DNA of 10,735 bases from positions 1 through 10,735 of the forward strand of contig JAQIDF010000492.1 of NCBI GenBank assembly GCA_027858145.1. The letters are read 5' to 3'. Numbering within the stretch: the first letter of the stretch is position 1; every line of letters begins with the position of its first letter. The notes beneath the pieces were generated by a model. The model searched no databases and was not told the origin of the DNA. It worked only from the letters and a program-made list of their open reading frames with translations. Shown here one piece after another: positions 1 to 6,725 of this stretch. Both the position numbers and the translations under genes were made by a program. The DNA is from Prolixibacteraceae bacterium. Lineage in GTDB: Bacteria > Bacteroidota > Bacteroidia > Bacteroidales > Prolixibacteraceae.

Positions 1-726
1 AATATTCAGCAAGAACTCATAAAAGCCAAAGAAAAAGCCGAAGAATCGGATCGTATGAAGTCGTCGTACCTGGGCAATATGAGTCATAAAATACGTACGC
101 CACTTAACACAATCGTTGGATTTGCCAACTTACTCACCGAAGAAGAACTTGATACTGAACAGAAGAACAACTTCATCAACATCATCCGAAGCGATACAGA
201 GCAAGTGCTACACCTGATTGACGACATGATTAACCTGGCAAAAATCGATGCCAACCAGCTTGAAGTAGACAATAAAAAACAACACATAAACAAGATAATG
301 AACAGTGTAGCTGATTATTATCTGACTAGTGAAAAAACTAATGAATTAAAGTTCTCAGTTAACAACATGCTGCCCGATGGCAAAGACATTATAAACACAG
401 ATGCATCACAACTTGAACAAGCAATCAGCAACTTATTGAATAATGCTTTTAAATTTACCAAAGAAGGCGAAGTTGAACTAGGTTATTTTGTGAACCCGGC
501 AGATAACAAGCTGATAATATATGTAAAAGACACCGGAACAGGCATCCCAGATAATCAGAAAGACAAGATATTTAACCGTTTTCATCAGGTTGACCCAATG
601 AGCAAAGGTACCGGACTTGGATTAACCATCACCGAATCGATTGTGAAAATGCTGGGTGGTAGAATCACTTTTGAATCGGAAGAAAACAAGGGATCGAAGT
701 TTTTTATTGAATTGAAAATGAATTAA
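1..726 (+). CDS. Sensor histidine kinase, C-terminal part (5' end outside window)
   Basis: The reading frame is open from base 1, so this is the last 241 residues of a longer protein; the ATG at 55 is internal. Visible order, numbered from the window edge: a short charged helix (1-20), the HisKA dimerisation/phosphoacceptor helix with SHKIRTPLN and the candidate phosphorylated His at residue 29, then a HATPase_c domain with N box (QLEQAISNLLNNAFKF), G1 box (DTGTGIP), F box (FNRFHQVD) and G2 box (GTGLGLTI). The protein ends shortly after the ATPase domain, so no receiver or output domain is fused at the C-terminus. Such kinases autophosphorylate on His and pass phosphate to a response regulator; the sensor part and partner are not visible. 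The residue after the His is Lys, where this family nearly always has Glu or Asp. The kinase identification is firm; the signal sensed is unknown. Confidence 0.93.
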   Translation, partial: NIQQELIKAKEKAEESDRMKSSYLGNMSHKIRTPLNTIVGFANLLTEEELDTEQKNNFINIIRSDTEQVLHLIDDMINLAKIDANQLEVDNKKQHINKIMNSVADYYLTSEKTNELKFSVNNMLPDGKDIINTDASQLEQAISNLLNNAFKFTKEGEVELGYFVNPADNKLIIYVKDTGTGIPDNQKDKIFNRFHQVDPMSKGTGLGLTITESIVKMLGGRITFESEENKGSKFFIELKMN

Positions 727-781
727 GGTTATAGTTTATTCATTTTTCACAATAGGTATTGAAAACAATTTTCTTGAAAAC

Positions 782-821
782 AAAGGCTGCATCAGAAATA
801 TCATTGATGCAGCCTTTTGTT
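782..821. terminator. Strong intrinsic terminator between convergent genes, probably bidirectional
   Basis: A perfect 13-bp inverted repeat pairs AAAGGCTGCATCA (782-794) with TGATGCAGCCTTT (805-817) around a 10-nt loop. It is followed on the + strand by a T-rich tract (815-823, interrupted by one G). Read on the minus strand, the same hairpin is followed by TTTGTTTTC. It lies 55 bp after the kinase stop and about 50 bp beyond the stop of the convergent minus-strand gene, so it can serve both transcripts. Confidence 0.85.
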
Positions 822-867
822 TTGCATTAACATGCACACCTAAAATGTGTTTGCTTAGAAACTCGTT

Positions 868-3800
868 TTATTCTCTCTGAACAACTACTTTTTTATAATA
901 GCGGCCTTGATCATTTTCGATGTGTAAGAAATATACACCATCGGGCACTTGATTGATATTTATGGTAACATCCTTTTGGTTATTCAATTTCAATTGATGA
1001 ATTAACCGTCCAGTCATATCAAACATTTGTAATTTACCAATTGCCTGATCATTAGAAGCAACATTCAAATGATTATTTGCAGGAACAGGCCATACATTAA
1101 AAGTCTGTTCAGAGAGTTTGTTACTGCCTGTTGGCCTTTCAACATTAATGGTAACGGTTAATGTGTTGTCAGTTTCATCACTTTCAGCTACATCGTTAAA
1201 ACAATCAACTATCATGGTTATTTCATGCTCACCCTCGCTCAGGTAACCAGCTTCAAAGTCATCGATATACTTATACGTTGTAAGATCAATACCTTCATCA
1301 TCTTCAAAAGTAGTGAGAACGCTGTCAACATATATCCTGACACTGTAAGAGCCTGACTCTATTTCTCCCGTATTATCAAAAGCTCCATCAATATATACAA
1401 AATCATTAGTGGTGATTTTGTTCGCGTTGGTGGTTGTCCCTGCCATAGTTGATACAACCAGAGCTGCATCCCATCCCGAAGGCTGATACGGTGCCAGGTT
1501 AGGCATATACCGGGCAATCACCTCAAAGGTATCAATGTATACATTATTATTCTCATCAGTTTCGTATACTTCCTCCCATGCATCAATTTCAAAGCGGATT
1601 ATGTGCTCGCCCGGATCAAACTGTCCCATATTATGACTGTCAACTGAATTGTAGAAATTTGATTCTAATCCTACTTCTTCATCCCAATCAATTGTATCGG
1701 TTTCATCAATGATAAAATAATTGTAGTGTATACCTGCGTCTCCTTCGCCATAATTGGCATAAGCAAAACTGGCATAGATATCTTCATCGTCATAAAACAC
1801 TTCGCTTTTTGTAAAAGAGCCTTCTGTACTTGAAGGAACCACCGGTGCCTCCCACCCTTCGGGCGCATAAGGCTGCAAATCGGCCAAAGCTGTATTTGAC
1901 GTAAGAATTTCAAATGTTTTTGTAAATTCATTATCACTCTCATCCGATTCACTAATATCATTTTCAGAATCTACAATCAATGTCATTGTATGTTCACCAG
2001 CATCAAGGGTTCCAATGCTAAAATCGAACAAGTAATTATAGACATCATATGGAGTATCAAACGTGATCGCCCAAAATTTAAAAAGAGCACCATCAATCAA
2101 TAATTGTATTTCGTGCTCCCCGGCATCAGCGTTACCATTATTTATATAAGCAAAACTCACAAATATCTCTTCTTCATCCGTAATGACAGGGGTATCATCC
2201 CATGCTTCTTCTATTGTACTTATTAATAAAGGAGATGTCCAGTTTTGTTCTGATATTGCATGTGGTGTAAGGTTAGCCAGTTGTTGCCCGGAACCAATGG
2301 AATACGGTTCGTCGGCACTGGCCCAGCTCGATTTCATATCAAAATCGTCGGCGGCCACAATATAGTATTCTACGCCATTGGCAGATATTGATGTTGCAAC
2401 CTGGACGCTATAAATATCGCCTGATGTGTTCTGCATATCAATTACTTTATATACCAGTTCGCCAGGGGTACGATAATAAAGTTTTGCCCAGGCTACCTTA
2501 TTTGTATTATCTGTTATGGCTGCATCAAAAGTAAGCGTTTGTCCCGGATTATAACTTTCTGCCGGAGGTGTATGCACAATTACCGGCTTCTCATTAGGCA
2601 GTATTCCAATCTGGAAGGGGTTGCTGTTTGGGTTCACCTTAGGCAACGACGACGTGACACTTCCGTCAGAAGCTGTAATGTAATAGTCAACGCCTGGCCT
2701 TAAACTTACCGATGAAGGTATAGATGCACTCCAGTTATTACCCGAGGTATTGCTCATTTGTACAGATGAAAATTGAGTAGCATCGGTATGTTTATAATAC
2801 AAAATCACTTCTGAAGCATATGGCTCTTGTTCATCGGTTACAATTACAGAGATATTAAAAGCTGTATTTTCAGGCCATCCTTGCGCTTCATAGTCAATTG
2901 TTGATTGCGAACGGGTAATTTGTGGTGCAGCACCGGGGATATAAGATCCGCTAACCGTTGTTTCAGATCCGCCTGTACTGCTAATATCAACTTCTACATC
3001 CCTTTCTACTCCATCGAATGTTGGGTTTGGTGAGCTATACGATAGCAAATAATTGTTGTTAACCGATGCTGAAATATCATTCAAAATATCGGTGAAAGGA
3101 TCGGTGATGTCGTAGCTACGCCCGTTTGTTGCTGCTGAAATATCGTTTAAAGCAGCTGATTCACCGTTAGTCATGGCAAATAAGGTAACATAGTTGTTAA
3201 CACATGCCATGGTTGCTTGTTCTTTTGTAGACCCTCCCTGATCAGGAGACTCATCTGTAAGAATGATAAATATTTTTTGTGACCCGGGTCTGAAGCTAAA
3301 ACCTTGTGCTGATTGCACAATAGCATGATAACCAACCTCAACTGAACCGCTGGTAACATTTCGCAGCCAAACATCATTTTTAAAATAATCAACATTGCTC
3401 GTTAGCTGACCGTTATCTTCTAATATAGGATATCCACTTATGCTACTCTGACCAAACCGACATAAACCAAGGGCAAAATCGTTTCCTGATACAGCCAGTT
3501 GATTAACAAATTTCTCCATGTTATTCCGCACAGCATTTTGTTCGTCGTCAAAGCTCCCGCTATTATCAACCAGAAAAACAATATCAACCAATTTGGAGCC
3601 CGATGAAGAATTTGGAGCAACAACATTGTAATTACTGATTAAAGTGTTGTTTTCGTATATGGTAAAATTACTTTTAAGCAAATTGCTTACCCCCATACCG
3701 TCTTCAGAAAGCAGAATATTCATATAAATATAAGGGAAGTTTTGCGAGCTCAGGTTGTTCATTGTACCTGTTATACCTGCATTAGCACTTTTTAAACCTC

Positions 3801-4425
3801 TGGAATCGACCTGCCTCAATTCGTCACTTTCTGAAGCATATTTTGATTTATCAATGCTTATGTTTTTAACTTTCCAACCTTCACCAGAAAAACTTTCATC
3901 GCTCTTAAAACGAAACGCGACTCTGATCTGCTGTCCACTGTAATTGTCCAGATAAACAGAAGTGTTCCTCCATTCATTATCAGAAGAACCGGTACGAGAA
4001 TCAACTATTTCCCAGTTTCTTCCATCATCAATTGAAACTTCAACATAACCTTTATCATAAGAATCTTCCATCGAGAATACTTCATCAAATGACAGCCGGA
4101 TTTTTTCGTTTTTATTATAACTGATTTCAGGCAATTTTATCACAGGGCTTACTAATCGTGAATCGATATTAGGATAATAGCCTTCGTTCTGGCCAATAAC
4201 AGCTTCACTTTCACCGGACTGGGTAAACACCCACTGTTCACCAACCTTCCAATTGTTATTAATATTGAAATCATCGACAATTGCATAATCAATGTGTGAA
4301 ATATTATCTAAAGAACGGTTCTTTTCGGGGAAAAAACTGATAATCTCTTTAGGTTCATTATCATGTTTTTCTTGTGCCCACATAGTAAGTGGCAACAATA
4401 GAAGAAAGAGAGAAAAATATCGCAT
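868..4425 (-). CDS. T9SS-exported multidomain surface protein with vWA, Fn3-like and CARDB-like domains
   Basis: A 1185-residue protein. Residues 1-17 form a signal peptide (Leu-rich core, cleavage probably after WA before Gln18). Residues about 45-195 resemble a jelly-roll/MAM-type adhesion domain. Residues about 283-455 form a von Willebrand A domain with the metal-binding DNSGS motif (Asp287, Ser289, Ser291) and ILTDES (Asp391). Two related beta-sandwich, Fn3-like domains follow (about 502-608 and 613-712; both contain LYY or ILYY, NTSG and a V(D/E)YYI signature). Next come three CARDB-like repeats beginning at Leu716, Leu847 and Leu977, each ending in an acidic E(S/T)DE-x-(D/N)N motif. 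Residues 1109-1185 are a type A T9SS sorting domain (WPVPANNHLNV, DMTGRLI, VPDGVYFLHI). The protein is therefore expected to cross the outer membrane by T9SS and be attached to, or released from, the surface. Its ligand is unknown. A small exported protein is encoded 55 bp upstream on the same strand. Confidence 0.93.
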   Translation of the reverse strand: MRYFSLFLLLLPLTMWAQEKHDNEPKEIISFFPEKNRSLDNISHIDYAIVDDFNINNNWKVGEQWVFTQSGESEAVIGQNEGYYPNIDSRLVSPVIKLPEISYNKNEKIRLSFDEVFSMEDSYDKGYVEVSIDDGRNWEIVDSRTGSSDNEWRNTSVYLDNYSGQQIRVAFRFKSDESFSGEGWKVKNISIDKSKYASESDELRQVDSRGLKSANAGITGTMNNLSSQNFPYIYMNILLSEDGMGVSNLLKSNFTIYENNTLISNYNVVAPNSSSGSKLVDIVFLVDNSGSFDDEQNAVRNNMEKFVNQLAVSGNDFALGLCRFGQSSISGYPILEDNGQLTSNVDYFKNDVWLRNVTSGSVEVGYHAIVQSAQGFSFRPGSQKIFIILTDESPDQGGSTKEQATMACVNNYVTLFAMTNGESAALNDISAATNGRSYDITDPFTDILNDISASVNNNYLLSYSSPNPTFDGVERDVEVDISSTGGSETTVSGSYIPGAAPQITRSQSTIDYEAQGWPENTAFNISVIVTDEQEPYASEVILYYKHTDATQFSSVQMSNTSGNNWSASIPSSVSLRPGVDYYITASDGSVTSSLPKVNPNSNPFQIGILPNEKPVIVHTPPAESYNPGQTLTFDAAITDNTNKVAWAKLYYRTPGELVYKVIDMQNTSGDIYSVQVATSISANGVEYYIVAADDFDMKSSWASADEPYSIGSGQQLANLTPHAISEQNWTSPLLISTIEEAWDDTPVITDEEEIFVSFAYINNGNADAGEHEIQLLIDGALFKFWAITFDTPYDVYNYLFDFSIGTLDAGEHTMTLIVDSENDISESDESDNEFTKTFEILTSNTALADLQPYAPEGWEAPVVPSSTEGSFTKSEVFYDDEDIYASFAYANYGEGDAGIHYNYFIIDETDTIDWDEEVGLESNFYNSVDSHNMGQFDPGEHIIRFEIDAWEEVYETDENNNVYIDTFEVIARYMPNLAPYQPSGWDAALVVSTMAGTTTNANKITTNDFVYIDGAFDNTGEIESGSYSVRIYVDSVLTTFEDDEGIDLTTYKYIDDFEAGYLSEGEHEITMIVDCFNDVAESDETDNTLTVTINVERPTGSNKLSEQTFNVWPVPANNHLNVASNDQAIGKLQMFDMTGRLIHQLKLNNQKDVTININQVPDGVYFLHIENDQGRYYKKVVVQRE

Positions 4426-4480
4426 AAAAATTAAATTTAAATGTTGTGAAAAGGATTAATAACAAAACACAATTGAAAAA

Positions 4481-4759
4481 TCAATGCTTTTTCTTGGGTT
4501 TAGATTTCAATTTCTTTGAATTCACTTTATCGTGATCTTTTACCGCGCTTTTTTCATTCTTCTGCGTGGCTTTTTCTTGTTCCAATTCCTGAGACTTCAA
4601 CATGGTAATTTTTTCTTTTTTTACCTTTGTTGTATCAACCATTTTGTGTTCAGTCTGATCAGATTTCCTTTTTGTTTGTTTTTTCTGTTTTACAGGATCC
4701 TGGGAGAAAACTGCCAGACAAACAAACATTGTTGCAATAAAAATTGTGATTCGTTTCAT
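4481..4759 (-). CDS. Small lysine-rich exported protein of unknown function
   Basis: A 92-residue protein that I do not recognise. Residues 1-20 look like a signal peptide (KR, then a hydrophobic core ITIFIATMFVCLAVF, then SQ|D). The mature part of about 72 residues is very rich in Lys with Gln, Glu, Asp and Thr, has no Cys or Trp, and ends in KSKPKKKH. It is probably disordered or helical and strongly basic. It lies 55 bp upstream of the T9SS vWA protein with no obvious terminator between them, so the two may be co-transcribed. A promoter-like site lies 38 bp upstream of the ATG. A real gene is likely because of the convincing signal peptide and promoter, but low complexity makes homology weak. 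A function such as binding to polyanions or the cell envelope would be a guess. Confidence 0.65.
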   Translation of the reverse strand: MKRITIFIATMFVCLAVFSQDPVKQKKQTKRKSDQTEHKMVDTTKVKKEKITMLKSQELEQEKATQKNEKSAVKDHDKVNSKKLKSKPKKKH

Positions 4760-4796
4760 ATTACATATTTATCTGTTAATTATCACATATGAAAAG

Positions 4797-4823
4797 CAAA
4801 AATAAATTCATTCTATACAGCAA
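4797..4823 (-). promoter_or_regulatory. Candidate Bacteroidota-type promoter for the small exported protein
   Basis: On the minus strand, TATTTTTG (4804-4797) matches the phylum -7 consensus TAnnTTTG in every fixed position. A TTG (4823-4821) lies 16 nt upstream as a possible -33 element, slightly closer than the usual 19-21 nt. The -7 box lies 38 bp before the ATG at 4759. The surroundings are very A/T-rich, so a chance match is possible. Confidence 0.5.
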
Positions 4824-4908
4824 GATATTAAATATTAAAATGGAACACAACAGGTGTATAGTGAAAAAACTTTTTGAAATACAATTTAAACTTTTTACCC
4901 CAAAAAAC

Positions 4909-4939
4909 TTTGAAATATCAAAATAATTATCTTTATTTG
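4909..4939 (+). promoter_or_regulatory. Candidate trp operon promoter
   Basis: TTTG at 4909-4912 is followed after exactly 19 nt by TTTATTTG at 4932-4939. This is one mismatch from the Bacteroidota -33/-7 pair (TTTG / TAnnTTTG) with canonical spacing. Transcription would start near 4946, about 13 nt before the leader peptide ATG. Its position directly before the trp attenuator supports the call. Confidence 0.6.
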
Positions 4940-4958
4940 CAAAATAAAACAAAAAATA

Positions 4959-5021
4959 ATGAACACATTTACTGTAAATACTTGGTGGTGGCAAATTCTT
5001 AATTTCGATATCGGAAGTTAG
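4959..5021 (+). CDS. trpL: trp leader peptide with three tandem Trp codons
   Basis: The ORF reads MNTFTVNTWWWQILNFDIGS and stops with TAG at 5019-5021. Codons 9-11 (4983-4991) are TGG TGG TGG. Tryptophan is rare in proteins, so three in a row in a 20-codon ORF directly upstream of trpE, followed by a terminator, is the hallmark of a leader peptide that senses charged tRNA-Trp. Its role would be cis-acting: stalled ribosomes alter folding of the downstream leader RNA. The ATG follows an A-rich stretch with no Shine-Dalgarno sequence, as is common in this phylum, and lies about 13 nt after the inferred transcription start. The final codons and the first base of the stop overlap the antiterminator segment 5011-5019. 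It is too short for routine gene callers. The gene name is used by functional analogy with E. coli trpL; the sequences are not similar apart from the Trp run. Confidence 0.85.
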   Translation: MNTFTVNTWWWQILNFDIGS

Positions 5022-5079
5022 GCGCACTACCTATGTAATACAGAAAATAAAGATACATAAGGCTTGTCGGAACTTCCGA
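4983..5079 (+). promoter_or_regulatory. trp attenuator: alternative RNA pairings (antiterminator)
   Basis: Three pairings can be seen. Segment 5011-5019 (TCGGAAGTT) is perfectly complementary to 5071-5079 (AACTTCCGA), which is the loop plus the top of the descending arm of the terminator; this is the antiterminator. Segment 5011-5019 also differs by only one base from 5067-5075 in the ascending arm, so it mimics and competes with that arm. Segment 4984-4990 (GGTGGTG, within the Trp codons) can pair with 5025-5031 (CACTACC) with one G-U. This would trap 5011-5019 in a loop when the leader is not translated. A ribosome stalled at 4983-4991 would break that pairing and leave 5011-5019 free. A ribosome at the stop codon would cover it. 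Folding energies were not computed. Confidence 0.75.
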
Positions 5080-5094
5080 CAAGCCTTTTTTTTT
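5059..5094 (+). terminator. Intrinsic terminator of the trp attenuator
   Basis: AAGGCTTGTCGG (5059-5070) pairs perfectly with CCGACAAGCCTT (5076-5087) around the loop AACTT. It is followed by an uninterrupted run of nine T (5086-5094). It lies between the leader peptide stop and trpE, inside what must be the transcribed leader, so it acts as a conditional terminator for trpE and downstream genes. Confidence 0.9.
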
Positions 5095-5125
5095 GCCCCC
5101 AACCGGCCTCCTCAAAGGGGAGGAG
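5095..5125. repeat. G/C-rich palindromic element, copy 1
   Basis: A C-run followed by CCGGCCTCCTC, AAAGG and GGAGGAG. CTCCTC (5108-5113) can pair with GAGGAG (5120-5125). Read on the minus strand it has the same order as the copies at 5204 and 7477: pyrimidine arm, short loop, purine arm, then a G-rich tail ending in GGTTGGGGGC. It begins immediately after the attenuator T-run. Confidence 0.6.
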
Positions 5126-5138
5126 TAAGTGGAAGAAA

Positions 5139-5165
5139 AACAAGAAATATAGAACAAGAAATATA
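5139..5165 (+). repeat. Short tandem repeat before trpE
   Basis: AACAAGAAATATA occurs twice (5139-5151 and 5153-5165) with one intervening base, a period of 14. It forms the A-rich translation initiation region of trpE, whose ATG is at 5172. It may be only a local duplication. Confidence 0.6.
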
Positions 5166-5171
5166 AAACAC

Positions 5172-6659
5172 ATGAAAACGAACACAAGAAGTACAAACCT
5201 TAGCTCCTCCCAGGGAGGGGGTGGGGAGGCCTCAATTAAAATCAACACCAAAACCACAAAACTGTCGGGCACAGTGGCCGACCTTGTTACACCGGTAAGC
5301 ATTTACCTCAAAATGCGCGACACCTACCCCAACACCCTGCTGCTCGAAAGTAGCGACTACCACGGCTCAAGCAACAGTATGAGCTTTATCTGTTTCGACG
5401 AAATTGCGACCATTGAGGTAAACAACGGAACCATAACCCAAAACTTACCCGGTAGCGAACCTTGCACCGAAGAAGTGAACCGCAAAAACCAGGTGGCCGA
5501 AAGCCTAAATAACTTTTTGCATACCTTCGACGTTGACGAACTGAAAGACAAAGGCCTGGTAAATGGTTTGTGGGGCTATTCAGCATACGACTCCATTCAA
5601 TATTTCGAAACCATTAAACTGCGCGAACGCGACCAAAACGAAGCAGAAATCCCTGAAATACGATATGCTTTCCACCGCTATGTTATTGCTATCAACCATT
5701 TCAACAACGACATTACGCTTATAGAAAACTTGTTGGAAAACGAAGAAAGTAATGCAACAGAAATTAGTGGCATTTTACTTAACCAAAACGTGGTAACCTT
5801 CCGTTTCAATACCGAAGAAGATGAAACATCAAACATTACCGATGAGGAATACATGGAAATGGTTGATGCAGGGAAAAACCACTGTTTCCGCGGCGATGTT
5901 TTCCAAATTGTACTATCACGCCGGTTTAAGCAACAATTTTCGGGCGACGAATTTAATGTGTACCGTGCTTTACGTCGCATAAACCCCTCGCCTTACCTTT
6001 TCTATTTCGATTATAGCAATTACAAAATTTTCGGTTCATCGCCCGAAGCCCAGCTCATTGTAAGTGGCAACAAAGCCACCATCAACCCTATTGCCGGAAC
6101 ATTTAAGCGTACCGGTAACGACGACAGCGACCGCCAACTGGCCATAGACCTGGCTGCTGATAAAAAGGAAAATGCCGAACATGTGATGCTGGTAGACCTG
6201 GCACGCAACGACCTGAGCCGCGACTCGGCAAACGTGAAAGTTGAAAAATACCGCGAAGTGCAATATTACTCACACGTATTGCATCTGGTATCGGAAGTAA
6301 GCGGAGAACTAAAGCCCGGAACCAACACCATAAAAGTATTTGGTGACACCTTCCCGGCCGGAACACTTTCGGGTGCCCCCAAATACAAAGCCATGGAAAT
6401 TATCGACAAACTTGAAAATGTTGGCCGCTCATACTACGGTGGCGCCATCGGTTTTATTGGTTTTAACGGCGATATAAACCACGCCATCACAATCCGTACA
6501 TTTCTGAGTAAAAACAATCATTTGATTTGCCAGGCCGGTGCCGGAATTGTTTCTGAATCGAACCGACAAAATGAGCTTCAGGAGGTGAACAACAAGCTGG
6601 GCGCCCTGAAAAAAGCCATTATCGAAGCCAAAAACATCAATGCCGAAATCAGCTTTTAA
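5172..6659 (+). CDS. trpE: Anthranilate synthase component I (chorismate-binding subunit)
   Basis: TrpE converts chorismate to anthranilate using ammonia from TrpG, the first committed step of tryptophan synthesis. From the ATG at 5172 it has 495 residues, a little long for the family. The N-terminal domain has TPVSIYLKMRD and LLESSD (57-62), the family's tryptophan-feedback motif, with a second part in NPSPYLFYFDY. The C-terminal chorismate-binding domain shows PIAGTFKRTGND, EHVMLVDLARNDLSR, GAPKYKAMEII, GGAIGFIGFNGD and QAGAGIVSES. All expected motifs are present. The frame is open back to a TTG at 5064, but that codon lies inside the attenuator hairpin and is not credible. Residues about 7-21 (including SSSQGGGGEAS) are translated from a G/C-rich palindrome, so the native N-terminus seems to carry an insertion; GTG 5274 is an alternative start. 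Expression should depend on the upstream attenuator. Confidence 0.96.
   Translation: MKTNTRSTNLSSSQGGGGEASIKINTKTTKLSGTVADLVTPVSIYLKMRDTYPNTLLLESSDYHGSSNSMSFICFDEIATIEVNNGTITQNLPGSEPCTEEVNRKNQVAESLNNFLHTFDVDELKDKGLVNGLWGYSAYDSIQYFETIKLRERDQNEAEIPEIRYAFHRYVIAINHFNNDITLIENLLENEESNATEISGILLNQNVVTFRFNTEEDETSNITDEEYMEMVDAGKNHCFRGDVFQIVLSRRFKQQFSGDEFNVYRALRRINPSPYLFYFDYSNYKIFGSSPEAQLIVSGNKATINPIAGTFKRTGNDDSDRQLAIDLAADKKENAEHVMLVDLARNDLSRDSANVKVEKYREVQYYSHVLHLVSEVSGELKPGTNTIKVFGDTFPAGTLSGAPKYKAMEIIDKLENVGRSYYGGAIGFIGFNGDINHAITIRTFLSKNNHLICQAGAGIVSESNRQNELQEVNNKLGALKKAIIEAKNINAEISF
5204..5231 (+). repeat. G/C-rich palindromic element, copy 2, inside trpE 5' end
   Basis: CTCCTCCC (5204-5211), one A, then GGGAGGGGG and a TGGGGAGG tail. 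Same layout as the other copies (pyrimidine arm, purine arm, G-rich tail). It has four closely spaced G tracts on the + strand. It is in frame with trpE and encodes Ser-Ser-Gln followed by a Gly run. Confidence 0.6.
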
Positions 6660-6687
6660 ACTATAACAAAATAGAAAACAATTGTAA

Positions 6688-6707
6688 AGAAAATTCATGA
6701 ATTTTCT
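6688..6707. repeat. Perfect 20-bp palindrome in the trpE-trpG spacer
   Basis: AGAAAATTCATGAATTTTCT reads identically on both strands. It lies 28 bp after the trpE stop and 18 bp before the trpG ATG. No T-run follows, so it is not a standard terminator. It could be an operator-like site or a small RNA hairpin limiting or coupling translation; neither can be decided from sequence. Confidence 0.6.
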
Positions 6708-6725
6708 CAACTGATATCATCGATA

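Noticed and set aside
55..726. Complete small kinase starting at ATG 55
   Set aside because: The frame is open to base 1 with a helix typical of the segment before HisKA, and the ATG is only ten codons before the phosphoacceptor His; the gene starts outside the window.
4532..4792. Plus-strand ORF opposite the small lysine-rich protein
   Set aside because: Its Phe-rich sequence is the mirror of the Lys codons of the minus-strand gene, which has a proper signal peptide and promoter-like site.
5064..5171. Upstream extension of trpE starting at TTG 5064
   Set aside because: The codon lies inside the attenuator hairpin and the translated stretch is terminator, palindrome and A-rich sequence. It has no resemblance to TrpE, and an ATG is available at 5172.
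4776..5302. Minus-strand ORFs across the trp leader region
   Set aside because: They run antisense through the leader peptide, attenuator and trpE start. Their Phe/Leu/Ser-rich composition reflects A/T-rich and polypyrimidine DNA, and no motif is visible.
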